NCBI GenBank assembly: GCA_035548175.1
Contig: DASZTO010000023.1
Span: forward strand, 1 to 64,000
Length of the DNA stretch: 64,000 nucleotides
DNA from: CALCHA01 sp035548175
GTDB lineage: Bacteria; Planctomycetota; Phycisphaerae; WQYP01
Reading direction: 5' to 3'
Shown: piece by piece, positions 7,985 to 16,587 of the stretch
How the letters are laid out: every line of letters begins with the position of its first letter
Numbering within the stretch: the first letter of the stretch is position 1
Notes under the pieces: generated by a model
What the model was told of the DNA's origin: nothing
What the model saw: the letters and a program-made list of their open reading frames with translations, nothing else
Database searches by the model: none
Made by a program: the position numbers and the translations under genes

Positions 7985-10789
7985 TCACCGGGGCGGCCGG
8001 GAGAGCGCGGCGGCCAGCGCCAGGTTGTTGATGTTCGTCGAGAGCGCCGGCGTGGCGATCACGGATTCCGGCGGGCCGTCGGTCAGCAGCAGGAGTCCGC
8101 GCAGCGAATCACCGACGGAAATCGGCAGCAGAAACCGCGCCCGCGTGGTCCGAGCGAGGCGGTGCAGCTCGAACTGGTGGAAAAACAGCGCCCATTCGAA
8201 CGCCAGCGTCTTCATGTCGATGAAATGCCGGCGCTTTCCGAGGAAGGTCCGCAGCGGCTCGGAAAGTTCCACAGCCACCAGGGGCAGGGGACTCTGCGCC
8301 TCTGGCGGCGGCGGGGGCAGGGTGTTGATGTCGATGGCGAAGAGCCCCTTCGGGCGCCGGGAGAGGAACAGGTAATGAGTGACCTGTATTTCGTCGAGCA
8401 GCTCGGAGACCAGCGCTGCGCGCTCGGCGCTGGTGTTGGCGTCGATGATCCGCTCGAGGGCGTGTTCGACGCGATGCTCGATGCGCCGCAGCAGCGGCAC
8501 CGACAACATCAGCAGCAGCTCATGCACGTACTCGTGGAGGAACGGAAACACCAGGACCACCAGGATGATGGTGACCATCTCCGCGCCGCGCTCCCCGAAA
8601 AACGGGCCGCGCGACAGCAGCGGCGGAATCGCCTCTTCCGCCGCGTAAAACACGAAAGGAATCGCCAGCAGCAGCACGATGGTCGTGAAACTGCCGATCG
8701 CGCGAAGGCGCAGAAAATCCCGCTTCAGAATCAGGAATAACGCCAGCGCCAGAAAGAGCACCCCGAAGCACGCGCCGCCGTCGACCAGCCATGGCAGGGC
8801 GGTCGGCAGGTCGGAATTGACCATCACAACCGGCGCGTAACAGATCAGCGACAGATTCAGCAGCACCACCGCCGCCAGCGGCCACGGGCCCAGGTAAGGC
8901 ACTTCCGACGCCTTGCGCGTGAACCGCCGCAGGATGACCCCCGCCGGCGGAAAAAGCAGCGTCCAGCAGGCGATGATGGCGATGAAGTCCAGGCCGTCGT
9001 GATCCCACTGCAGCAGCTTGAAGGTGATCATGATGATGGTTGTAAAGATATCGATGAAGAAAATAGCGGCGAACGTTTTCCCCGCGATGATCAGGTGCCG
9101 GAGGATCGGCGGGTGCTGCGGATACAACCGCGTGGGCCAGCAGAGCGTGATCCAGCAATAGGTCGGGGAAATCTGCGCCAGCCACCCGAGGCCGAGCGCC
9201 CCGGCGATGCCGAAGAGCAGTACGAACAAGGGGGCGGCGGCGGAGGAGACGGTGTTCCAGTGAAAGACGAAGGATTGCTCCCAGAGCCAGTGAAGCGGAT
9301 GGGCGAAGGTGTCATCGGCGCTCTCGAGTGTGGGGATGAGGTTCGTTCCGATCAGCCAGATGCCGATCCACCGGGCCAGGGAAGAATCGCCTCCGCGTCG
9401 CCAGAGGAACAGAAATCCCAGGATGCCGAAGCCGAAAAAGACCCATTTCGACAGGGCGTAACTCAGGACGATTCGTTCCAGTTCTTCGGGTGTGAGCCAG
9501 TGCAAGTCCATCCTTTCGGCGATCAGCACGCCGCTGTCAGCCGTGACGGGGTGATAGCTGATCGAGAAAAACGCATTGCCGCCCGCAAGATCGACCCGGT
9601 TGAGCAGGCGCCCGAGCGAATCGATCCGGTAGGGCGCGAACTCCTTGATCGTGTCCGCGACCACCGCCCGCGGAACCGTATTACCGTTAAACGCCCGCAT
9701 GCGCGCCTCGAGCGCCTCGCTGGAGACATCCGGCGGCAGATTCACTGCGTAGCGATCGCTGCGATATTGCGGCGGCAGGTCAGACCCCGGGTAAGCCGTC
9801 GTGGGATCGGTCAGATACACGTACGTGGGCGCCGGCGCGTCCGCCCCGGGCTCGGCAAGGTCGTCGCTGGTCAGGAAACGCCCCTGCTGCCGCCAGTAAA
9901 ATGCGTGCCATGGCTGATGGCCGTAGGGAATGCGCAGGATCTCGGGGGCCTGCTGCACGTGGAGGCACTGCTCGATCTGTTCCTGATAATCCAGCAGGTT
10001 GGTAAAGAGAATGAAGGGCACGGCGCCCAGAAGCACCGCCAGCAGCCGGCCCGTGATGTAAAACCGCCAGCGTCGCCACGCGGCGGTGTAGAGGAATTCC
10101 ACATCCGGCGATTTCAGCGGCGCCGGCGCGCCCAGCAGCAAAAAGGGAATCGCGAGCAGTGCCGCGAAAATCGTCAGCACCGGAAACGACGCGTGATCCG
10201 TGATCCACAGCCACGCCGACACCGAGAGGGCGACCAACAGCAGCGGAGAGACCACCAGCATCGAACGGCGCACCCACGTGAAGGAATCACGCACGTGCGC
10301 GCAGCCCTGATCGATCAGCCAGCCGATCAGCAGCAGGGAGAACAGCAGCAGGGCATACAGGGCCGGCGTGACGTTCCAATCGGGCGCGGGCGTGGGGCGC
10401 ATGGGTAGGAAACACAGCAGCACCAGCGGCATGAGCAGTTGCGAGGCGACGCCGATGCGCGCCCGCCGCGTCAGGAAGATCGCCCAGGAGAAGAATCCGG
10501 CGCGCAGAAAATCATTGGCGATCGCGGCGGCCAGCAGGCTGTGCGGACCGATCAGCCAGTTCAGGGCGAAATAGACGGCCAGAAATACCGCGATCGACAG
10601 CCAGAAGACCCGGGACGCCGCGCGGAAGCGACGCTGCGTATTGCACGCCTCCGCCGGCGATATGTAGGGCGCGACCTGATTCAGGAAATGCCCATAACCG
10701 GCGCTGCCCGCGAGCAAAAGGTTCCGCGACAGACCGCGCGCGGGCGCGGAGAGGTCGGGAAGCGTGTCGCGGGCCGGAGGCTCATGCAT
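7985..10789 (-). CDS. Large multi-spanning membrane protein with cytoplasmic GAF-like tail
   Basis: The 934-residue product has roughly 15 hydrophobic spans in two blocks (about residues 60-290 and 445-770). A soluble loop between them (about 300-430) starts near RIPYGHQPWHAFYWRQQGRF. A soluble C-terminal region (about 790-934) begins with a coiled helix (LERIIDANTSAERAALVSELLDE) and then resembles a GAF domain (ARFLLPISVGDSLRGLLLL). The layout suggests a membrane sensor without its own kinase or cyclase domain. No family was recognised. The start ATG at 10789 has GAGG four bases upstream. It lies among polysaccharide genes but nothing ties it to them biochemically. Confidence 0.75.
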   Translation of the reverse strand: MHEPPARDTLPDLSAPARGLSRNLLLAGSAGYGHFLNQVAPYISPAEACNTQRRFRAASRVFWLSIAVFLAVYFALNWLIGPHSLLAAAIANDFLRAGFFSWAIFLTRRARIGVASQLLMPLVLLCFLPMRPTPAPDWNVTPALYALLLFSLLLIGWLIDQGCAHVRDSFTWVRRSMLVVSPLLLVALSVSAWLWITDHASFPVLTIFAALLAIPFLLLGAPAPLKSPDVEFLYTAAWRRWRFYITGRLLAVLLGAVPFILFTNLLDYQEQIEQCLHVQQAPEILRIPYGHQPWHAFYWRQQGRFLTSDDLAEPGADAPAPTYVYLTDPTTAYPGSDLPPQYRSDRYAVNLPPDVSSEALEARMRAFNGNTVPRAVVADTIKEFAPYRIDSLGRLLNRVDLAGGNAFFSISYHPVTADSGVLIAERMDLHWLTPEELERIVLSYALSKWVFFGFGILGFLFLWRRGGDSSLARWIGIWLIGTNLIPTLESADDTFAHPLHWLWEQSFVFHWNTVSSAAAPLFVLLFGIAGALGLGWLAQISPTYCWITLCWPTRLYPQHPPILRHLIIAGKTFAAIFFIDIFTTIIMITFKLLQWDHDGLDFIAIIACWTLLFPPAGVILRRFTRKASEVPYLGPWPLAAVVLLNLSLICYAPVVMVNSDLPTALPWLVDGGACFGVLFLALALFLILKRDFLRLRAIGSFTTIVLLLAIPFVFYAAEEAIPPLLSRGPFFGERGAEMVTIILVVLVFPFLHEYVHELLLMLSVPLLRRIEHRVEHALERIIDANTSAERAALVSELLDEIQVTHYLFLSRRPKGLFAIDINTLPPPPPEAQSPLPLVAVELSEPLRTFLGKRRHFIDMKTLAFEWALFFHQFELHRLARTTRARFLLPISVGDSLRGLLLLTDGPPESVIATPALSTNINNLALAAALSRPPR

Positions 10790-10860
10790 GGTGCCTCAGG
10801 TTAATCGAAGTGCCGAAACGACCGATAGTCTTTTGTGAAAAATGCCCAACCGGCGGCCGT

Positions 10861-10889
10861 TTTACCGGACGCTGCGTTTCACGCATAAT
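10861..10889 (+). promoter_or_regulatory. Candidate promoter of UDP-glucuronate decarboxylase gene
   Basis: TTTACC (10861-10866), 17 bases, then CATAAT (10884-10889), about 47 bases before the ATG at 10937. A purine-rich GAGAGAGAGAG stretch just before the start probably serves as the ribosome-binding region. Confidence 0.4.
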
Positions 10890-10936
10890 GCGCCCAGCGC
10901 CGCCTCCCCTGGCGGACAGAGAGAGAGAGCAGCACA

Positions 10937-11890
10937 ATGCCCCCACAACACGTTTTGGTGACAGGCGCCGCGGGTTTCCTTGGATCGCATCTCAGCGACC
11001 TGCTTCTGGCCCAGGGACATACCGTCGTCGGCGTCGATTCGTTCGTCACCGGCTCGCGCGACAATGTCGCACACCTCGCCGGAAATGACCGCTTTTCCCT
11101 CATCGAGGCCGACCTCGTCAACCCGCTGCCCCCCGCCGTCACCGAGCGCAAGTGGACGCGCATCTATCACCTCGCCTCCCCCGCCAGCCCCGTCGGCTAC
11201 GTGAAGCACCAGATCACCACGCTCAAGGTCAACTCGCTGGCCACGATGAACCTGATGGAACTCGCCGAGCGCGACGGCGCCCGCATCTTCGTCGCCTCCA
11301 CCAGCGAATGCTACGGCGATCCCCTCGAACACCCGCAGACCGAAACCTACTGGGGCCACGTCAACCCCATTGGCATGCGCTCGATGTATGATGAGGCCAA
11401 GCGCTTCATGGAAGCCGCCACCATGGCCTATCATCGCGAACGCGGGGTCGATGCCCGCATCGTGCGCATCTTCAACACCTACGGCCCGCGCCTCGCCCAG
11501 AATGACGGCCGCGTCGTCGTCGCCTTCATCACCCAGGCCCTCCGCGGCCAGCCGCTCACCGTGCAGGGCGACGGCAGCCAGACGCGCTCGCTGTGCTACG
11601 TCGAAGATGAAATCCAGGGATTCGTCGCGCTGATGGAATCCGATTACCGCCTGCCCATGAACATCGGCAACCCCGACGAAGTGAGCATGCTCGACCTGGC
11701 GAAGGAAATCCGCGAACTCTGCGGCAGCCGCAGCGAAATCATCCACACCCCGCTGCCGCCCGACGATCCCAAACAGCGCTGCCCGGATATCTCCCTCGCC
11801 CGCAAAATCCTCGACTGGGAACCCCGCATCGCACGCCAGGAAGGCCTCGCACGCACCGTCGCCTTCTACCGCAAAAAGCTCGGCATCTGA
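10937..11890 (+). CDS. UDP-glucuronate decarboxylase (UDP-xylose synthase) family SDR
   Basis: The 317-residue protein is a complete extended SDR. It has NAD-binding VTGAAGFLGSHL at the start, HLASPASPVGY (diagnostic of UDP-xylose synthases), STSECYGDPLEHPQ and the catalytic Tyr151-x-x-x-Lys155 (SMYDEAKR). GDGSQTRSLCYVEDEIQGF is typical of the same group. The enzyme oxidises and decarboxylates UDP-glucuronate to UDP-xylose in the cytosol, feeding xylose into surface glycans. It is followed after three bases by the convergent birA gene. Confidence 0.92.
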   Translation: MPPQHVLVTGAAGFLGSHLSDLLLAQGHTVVGVDSFVTGSRDNVAHLAGNDRFSLIEADLVNPLPPAVTERKWTRIYHLASPASPVGYVKHQITTLKVNSLATMNLMELAERDGARIFVASTSECYGDPLEHPQTETYWGHVNPIGMRSMYDEAKRFMEAATMAYHRERGVDARIVRIFNTYGPRLAQNDGRVVVAFITQALRGQPLTVQGDGSQTRSLCYVEDEIQGFVALMESDYRLPMNIGNPDEVSMLDLAKEIRELCGSRSEIIHTPLPPDDPKQRCPDISLARKILDWEPRIARQEGLARTVAFYRKKLGI

Positions 11891-11893
11891 GCG

Positions 11894-12676
11894 CTACGTC
11901 GCCGCGCGCAAACGCTGATCCCCGACCGCCAGCAGCGTCGCCGCGCGAAACGCCCGCGCCTCTCCGTCGATCGTCACCAGCAGATTTCCCTCCGCATCCA
12001 TCCCCCCCGCCACACCGCTGAATTCCCGCCCGTCGGCCTGCACGCTCACGCGCCGCCCCCGCAGCCGGTCATATTTCCCAAGAAACGCCAGCACCGCCGC
12101 CAGCCCGCCCGCGCGCATTTCCGCCATCGTCTCATCGAGCGCACGCAAAAACGCCTCGCCCACTTCGCGCACCGCCACCGCTCGCCCCATCGCCGCCGCC
12201 AGCGCCGTCGCCCGCGCCGGCAACTCCGCGACATCCGTGCTCACGTTGATCCCCACGCCGATCACCCCTGCCCACGCCTCGCCCAGCGCCGCCGATTCGC
12301 ACAGAATCCCGCCCACCTTCCGGTCCGCAAGCATCACATCGTTCGGCCACCACATCCCCAGCCCGGCCGCCCCGATGGCGCGCAGCGCCCGGAGCGCCGC
12401 CGCGCCGCCCGCCAGCGCCAGCCGATCGCGCCACGCCGCCGCAACATCCGTCACGATCGCCGAAAGATACAAGCCGCCGGGAGGACTCTCCCATGTTCGC
12501 CCATGCTGCCCGCGCCCCGCCGATTGCCGCTGCGCGATCACCGCCAGCCGATCCGCTGATTCGCCGTTCGCCAGCCGCGCCCGGGCGATTTCCAGCGCCC
12601 GACTGTTGGTCGAATCCACGCATGCATGTTCTTCAATATGCCACGCCGCCGCCGCCGGCGCATCGTTCCCGCTCAC
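11894..12676 (-). CDS. birA: Biotin-[acetyl-CoA-carboxylase] ligase
   Basis: Monofunctional BirA without the DNA-binding domain, about 260 residues. It joins biotin to the biotin carboxyl carrier protein through biotinyl-AMP. Visible are the substrate-recognition VDSTNS, the adenylate loop GRGQHGRTWESPPGGLYLS, WPNDV, DRKVGGIL with the key Lys, and a small C-terminal beta domain. The residue before WPND is Trp rather than the common Lys. I place the start at a GTG (12676) whose last bases form a GTGA overlap with the upstream isomerase stop, a classic coupled junction; a GTG at 12694 is an alternative. Confidence 0.9.
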   Translation of the reverse strand: MSGNDAPAAAAWHIEEHACVDSTNSRALEIARARLANGESADRLAVIAQRQSAGRGQHGRTWESPPGGLYLSAIVTDVAAAWRDRLALAGGAAALRALRAIGAAGLGMWWPNDVMLADRKVGGILCESAALGEAWAGVIGVGINVSTDVAELPARATALAAAMGRAVAVREVGEAFLRALDETMAEMRAGGLAAVLAFLGKYDRLRGRRVSVQADGREFSGVAGGMDAEGNLLVTIDGEARAFRAATLLAVGDQRLRAAT

Positions 12677-13470
12677 CGCCGCACCGCCAGCCACGCCTTT
12701 TCCAGCACCGCCGCCGCATGCCGCGCTCCCCCCGCCGCGTCCGCCAGATCGCGCACGTCCACCACTGTGGGGCCGTGAAAACCGATGTCCCCGAGAATCT
12801 CCAGCAGCTCGACCAGCGGCAATTGTCCCTCCCCCAGAAATGCCGAACGCGTCGATTTGCCCGCTCGCACCGCATCCCCCGCCGTGAATTGCCCCACGCG
12901 CGCCGCCAGCGCCTCGGCGATCGGCAACGGATCCTCTCCCGCCGCGATCATCCGCGCCGTATCCAGGTTCGCCCGCGCCCGATCAAAATTCACCTGCGCC
13001 AGCAGCTTTTCGAGCGACCCCGCCGTCTCCGCCCCGAGCGCCAGCGTCACCCCCGCCGCGTCCGCATGCCCCGCCAGTTCCCGCAGCGCCCCGACCGCCG
13101 CCGCTTCGCCTGCCCCGTCCACAGCCACGTTCCCGATGTTCAACGCCACCGTGCCGACGCCCAGATCGTGCGCCAATCGAATCGCCGTGCGCGCGTTGTC
13201 CACCGTGCGATCGATCGTCGCGGCATCCGCCAGACCCGTGCGCGGCGCCGCCGCGCGCACCGACGCGATCGCCAGTCGCCGCGCCTCCAGCAGCTTCTTC
13301 ACATGCCGCCGCGCCGATTCTCCTAGATTTCCGGGCGTCAACTCCGGATGATTCGTGGCAAACGCGATCCCCTCATATCCCGCCTCCGCGGCCAGGTCGA
13401 AGGCGCCGCGCGCGTCGGTGTTCAATCCATCGAGCGAAAGGGCCGCCGGAATGTGCGGATGCGTCGCCAT
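12673..13470 (-). CDS. Sugar phosphate isomerase/epimerase (TIM barrel)
   Basis: A 265-residue protein of the xylose-isomerase-like TIM-barrel family (AP endonuclease 2 fold). The barrel strands are recognisable (PAALSLDGLNTDARGAFDLA, YEGIAFATN, VGTVALNIGNV, RARANLDTARMI, HGPTVVDVRDLAD). Several metal-ligand positions are hard to assign, because the usual His after the fifth strand is not obvious and the protein is Ala-rich. The substrate is unknown. It is the first gene of a two-gene unit, overlapping birA by four bases. Confidence 0.75.
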   Translation of the reverse strand: MATHPHIPAALSLDGLNTDARGAFDLAAEAGYEGIAFATNHPELTPGNLGESARRHVKKLLEARRLAIASVRAAAPRTGLADAATIDRTVDNARTAIRLAHDLGVGTVALNIGNVAVDGAGEAAAVGALRELAGHADAAGVTLALGAETAGSLEKLLAQVNFDRARANLDTARMIAAGEDPLPIAEALAARVGQFTAGDAVRAGKSTRSAFLGEGQLPLVELLEILGDIGFHGPTVVDVRDLADAAGGARHAAAVLEKAWLAVRR

Positions 13471-13498
13471 GAGGGAATCCTAGCGATTCACGCCGGTC

Positions 13499-13526
13499 TT
13501 GGGCAAACCCGCCGCCCCGCTATAAT
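13499..13526 (+). promoter_or_regulatory. Candidate nuoI promoter
   Basis: TTGGGC (13499-13504), 16 bases, and a perfect TATAAT (13521-13526) about 55 bases upstream of the nuoI ATG. This is one of the best -10 matches in the window. Confidence 0.6.
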
Positions 13527-13581
13527 GGACGCTGCGCATTTTCGCTCAACGAACATTCGCCCGCATCAAGGCCCATCGCCC

Positions 13582-14151
13582 ATGCCCACCGCACAAACCG
13601 GCTATTTCGCCGACATGTTTCAAACCGCCCGGTCCCTCGCCATCGGCATGTCCATCACCCTGCGCTACTGCTTCTCCAAGACCGTCACCATCCAATACCC
13701 CGAGCAGAAAATCGATTTCGCCCCGCGCTACCGCGGCATCCACGAATTCGAAGCCGACAAATGCATCGCCTGCGACCTGTGCGCCAAGGCCTGCCCCGTC
13801 GATTGCATCTACATCGATTACTCCGGCCGCGGAAAACAGGCCCAGCTGCAACGCTTCGCCATCGACTACTCCAAGTGCATGTTCTGCGCCCTGTGCACCG
13901 AGCCCTGCCCCACCGAGTGCATCCACATGGGCCGCCTGCACGATTTGTCCGGCTACACGCGCGAAGACACCGTGGTGGAATTTCTGGAGCTCAACAAACA
14001 GGGCCGGCGCACGCCGTTGCCGCTGTGGATGAAGAAAGCCGATCTGCCCGAATGGGCCGCCGCCGAAAAACAGCGCATCGAGCGCGGCGAGCTTGCCCCC
14101 ACCGTTGCCGATGCGGACATCAAGCCCGTCCAGGCGGTGAAGCGGCGATAA
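13582..14151 (+). CDS. nuoI: NADH-quinone oxidoreductase subunit I
   Basis: NuoI carries two [4Fe-4S] clusters (N6a and N6b) in the peripheral arm of complex I, relaying electrons toward NuoB. Both cluster motifs are intact: CIACDLCAKACPVDC (first Cys at residue 61) and CMFCALCTEPCPTEC about 40 residues later. The 189-residue length is normal. The ATG at 13582 starts a standard N-terminus; the open frame further upstream overlaps the divergent isomerase. Unusually it comes before nuoA, and none of nuoC-H or nuoJ-N is in the window. Its stop overlaps the next start (TAATG). Confidence 0.95.
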   Translation: MPTAQTGYFADMFQTARSLAIGMSITLRYCFSKTVTIQYPEQKIDFAPRYRGIHEFEADKCIACDLCAKACPVDCIYIDYSGRGKQAQLQRFAIDYSKCMFCALCTEPCPTECIHMGRLHDLSGYTREDTVVEFLELNKQGRRTPLPLWMKKADLPEWAAAEKQRIERGELAPTVADADIKPVQAVKRR

Positions 14152-14513
14152 TGGTCCAGCGAGCACACGATTTGTCGGGTACGGCATGGGCCCCGCGACG
14201 GCGGACCTGGCTCTGGTTCGGCGCCGCCCTGCTCCTGGTGCTGCTCGCCGCCGTTTCCTACGTCGCCGGTCGCCGCCAGCGCGGCTTCTGCCTCAGCACC
14301 CTCATCATCTGCGGCATCGCCGCCACCGTATGCCTCACGCTCGCCTTCTACGAAATTGAACGCTCCCTCGCACGCTGCGCCGGCCAACGCCTGCCACGCG
14401 CGCTGCTCGAAACCTTCAAACGCATCCTCGTCCTTCTTCAACTTCTCACCGCCGCCGTCGCGCTGGGCGCCATCGGCCTCTGGTGGTGCGCCGCCCGCAT
14501 TCCCGGATCGTGA
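14151..14513 (+). CDS. Small membrane protein between nuoI and nuoA
   Basis: A 120-residue protein with three hydrophobic stretches (about residues 22-42, 48-66 and 90-112). It is translationally coupled to nuoI through a one-base TAATG overlap. It does not look like any standard Nuo subunit (NuoJ and NuoK are longer or more hydrophobic and have conserved motifs not seen here). The position suggests a link to complex I in this lineage, but that is inference. Confidence 0.7.
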   Translation: MVQRAHDLSGTAWAPRRRTWLWFGAALLLVLLAAVSYVAGRRQRGFCLSTLIICGIAATVCLTLAFYEIERSLARCAGQRLPRALLETFKRILVLLQLLTAAVALGAIGLWWCAARIPGS

Positions 14514-14525
14514 ATCCACGCACCA

Positions 14526-14554
14526 TTGGCGGAAACCCGCACGCCCCCTATAGT
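14526..14554 (+). promoter_or_regulatory. Candidate nuoA promoter
   Basis: TTGGCG (14526-14531), 17 bases, then TATAGT (14549-14554), 25 bases before the nuoA start. It gives nuoAB a promoter separate from the one before nuoI. Confidence 0.5.
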
Positions 14555-14579
14555 CTTCCTCTGATCTGCACGAGGCGCC

Positions 14580-15065
14580 ATGGACAACCTGCTCACCATC
14601 CTGATCTTCCTCGCCGTCGGCGTGCTCTTCGTCCTCTTCAACATGACCCTCGGCAAGCTCTTCCGCCCGCGCGTCCCGCTCGCCGACAAAGGAACCGCCT
14701 ACGAGTGCGGCGAAGAACCCCTCGGCCCCTCGTGGGTGCAGTTCGACCTGCGCTTCTACATCATCGCGCTGCTCTTTCTCGTGTTCGATGTCGAACTGGC
14801 CCTGCTTTATCCCTGGGCCGCCGTCTATCGCCGGATTCAGTTGCCGGCCCTCATCGCCGCCCTCTTTTTCTTCGGCGTTCTGCTGATCGGATTCGCTTAC
14901 CTCTGGCGCTTCGGTTACCTCGAATGGGTGCGCAGCGCCGTCACTCGCAGCCTCCCCGCCGCGCCCGGCGAGCACACCCCATCCGCCCTCGGCGAACTCG
15001 CCCGTAAAGACCCGGAGCTCAAACCCGCCGACTACCGCGCAGGCGAACCCGGAGCCGCGCCATGA
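14580..15065 (+). CDS. nuoA: NADH-quinone oxidoreductase subunit A
   Basis: NuoA is a small membrane subunit of complex I near the quinone site. The 161-residue protein has three membrane helices and the conserved loop YECGEEPLG...FDLRFYIIALLFLVFDVE, which contains the Cys and acidic residues of the family. A C-terminal extension of about 35 charged residues is longer than in most NuoA proteins. The gene ends in an ATGA overlap with nuoB (15062-15065), so the two are co-translated. Confidence 0.95.
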   Translation: MDNLLTILIFLAVGVLFVLFNMTLGKLFRPRVPLADKGTAYECGEEPLGPSWVQFDLRFYIIALLFLVFDVELALLYPWAAVYRRIQLPALIAALFFFGVLLIGFAYLWRFGYLEWVRSAVTRSLPAAPGEHTPSALGELARKDPELKPADYRAGEPGAAP

Positions 15066-15547
15066 GCTGGATCGAAAACCGCTTTGAGGAAGGCCTCATC
15101 CTCACCAGCGTCGAAACCGCCCTCGGCTGGGCCCGCGCCAACGCCATCTGGCCCATGACCTTCGGCCTGGCCTGCTGCGCCATCGAAATGATGGCCGTCG
15201 GTTCCGCGCGCTTCGATCTCGATCGCTTCGGCGCCGGTGCCTTCCGCGCCACCCCGCGCCAGGCCGACCTCATGATCGTCGCCGGCACCGTCACCTACAA
15301 AATGGCCTCGCGCGTCCGCCGCCTCTACAACCAGATGGCCGAGCCTAAATATGTCATGGCGATGGGCGCCTGCACCATCGGCGGCGGTCCCTACTTCAAA
15401 TATGGCTACCACGTCGTCAAAGGCGTCGACCTCGTCGTGCCCGTCGACGTCTACGTCCCCGGATGTCCCCCGCGCCCCGAAGCGCTTATGGAAGGTCTCA
15501 TGCGCCTCCAGGAAAAAATCCGCGGCCGCGCGCCCGCCACGGCCTGA
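15062..15547 (+). CDS. nuoB: NADH-quinone oxidoreductase subunit B
   Basis: NuoB holds cluster N2, the last iron-sulphur centre before quinone. The ligand motifs are present: the tandem C38-C39 in GLACCAIEMM, the Cys in MGACTIGGGP and the Cys in VPGCPPRPE. At 161 residues it is of usual size. The start is fixed by the ATGA overlap with nuoA. The downstream neighbour is convergent and unrelated, so the usual nuoC-nuoD continuation is missing at this site. Confidence 0.96.
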   Translation: MSWIENRFEEGLILTSVETALGWARANAIWPMTFGLACCAIEMMAVGSARFDLDRFGAGAFRATPRQADLMIVAGTVTYKMASRVRRLYNQMAEPKYVMAMGACTIGGGPYFKYGYHVVKGVDLVVPVDVYVPGCPPRPEALMEGLMRLQEKIRGRAPATA

Positions 15548-15564
15548 TGCCGCCGCGGCTTTCC

Positions 15565-16494
15565 TCAATGAATCCGCCGCAAATCCGCCAGCAGCGTGTG
15601 CAGCACCGTTTCCTCCTCCAGCGCCTGTAAATCGCGCGATGCCGGCGCCGCCGGCCGCAGAACCTGCACCCCCGGTCCCACCGGCGCCCACTGCCGATCG
15701 TCGCTGGGCCCGAACAGCGTCACCGTCGGAATTCCCATCGCCGCCGCCAGATGCGTCACCCCCGAATCATTCCCCAGATAAAGCCGAGCCCGCGACAGCC
15801 GATCCGCCAGTTCATACAGTCCCATGTGCAGATACCACGCAAATTCCTGCTGCAACTGATCGATGATCTGGTTCCCCCAGCGCTCCTGCTCCGCCTCGCC
15901 AAGAATCAGCGTCGGCGGATAGCCCAGCCGCTTCAGCGCCCGCGCCAGCCCCAGAAACCGCTCCCGCGGCCAGCATTTCGCATCCCCGCCCGACCCCGGA
16001 TGTATCACGATCGCCCCGTCCGGATTCGACCGCGGCAGCGGCAAGGGCCCCGCCGGCAGATCCAATCCCGCCGCCGCCAGTTGCTTCCGATGAAACTCCG
16101 TCACGTGGTGCGGATACTCAGCGTCCGGACGTGGATTGAAATACACGCGCCGCCGCGCCGGCGATCTCTCCGCGTTCGCCGCCCACGCATCCCGCCCCGT
16201 CGAAACCGCCGAAATCAGCAGGTCGCAATCCGCCCACACCGGCGCCGAATTTGCCCCCACCGAGCCCTCCTCCGGCGGCACAAACCACGCCGTGTGCTCC
16301 CGGTCATCCGCCGACGCATACCCATCCACAAATCCCAGCATCGTCAGCATCTGCCCCAGGTTCGCTTTGGTCACCATGGTGATCGCCGCGCCGTCGTGCT
16401 CGAAATGCTTCCGCAGCGACCGGAACAGCGGGATCAGCAGCACCGTGTCCCCAAGGGCCGCCTGATGTACGACGCTAATGCGAATTGCCGGCAC
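15565..16494 (-). CDS. Family 9 glycosyltransferase (heptosyltransferase-like)
   Basis: The 309-residue protein has the GT9 pattern: N-terminal ISVVHQAALGDTVLLIPLFRSL, IVIHPGSGGDAKCWPRERF in the second half, and the donor-site LYLGNDSGVTHLAAAMGIPTVTLFGPSDDRQWAPVG. These enzymes transfer heptose or related sugars during lipopolysaccharide or glycan assembly in the cytosol. I start at a GTG (16494) because AAGAGG lies six bases upstream of it; an ATG at 16521 would add nine residues. It is divergent from a tandem pair of SPINDLY-type transferases, suggesting a shared glycosylation locus. Confidence 0.9.
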   Translation of the reverse strand: MPAIRISVVHQAALGDTVLLIPLFRSLRKHFEHDGAAITMVTKANLGQMLTMLGFVDGYASADDREHTAWFVPPEEGSVGANSAPVWADCDLLISAVSTGRDAWAANAERSPARRRVYFNPRPDAEYPHHVTEFHRKQLAAAGLDLPAGPLPLPRSNPDGAIVIHPGSGGDAKCWPRERFLGLARALKRLGYPPTLILGEAEQERWGNQIIDQLQQEFAWYLHMGLYELADRLSRARLYLGNDSGVTHLAAAMGIPTVTLFGPSDDRQWAPVGPGVQVLRPAAPASRDLQALEEETVLHTLLADLRRIH

Positions 16495-16574
16495 TCTGAA
16501 CCTCTTTCTTGGCGGCCCCATTGTAGTCGCCCCAGCCACGGACTCGCACCGTGGAACCGCGGCCACACTTTGAG

Positions 16575-16580
16575 GATAAT
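16575..16580 (+). promoter_or_regulatory. -10 box of first SPINDLY-type gene, predicted leaderless
   Basis: GATAAT lies seven bases before the ATG at 16588. No good -35 is evident. A GAGGA overlaps it and could instead be a ribosome-binding site, so the leaderless reading is less sure here than for ruvC. Confidence 0.35.
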
Positions 16581-16587
16581 CGCTCCC

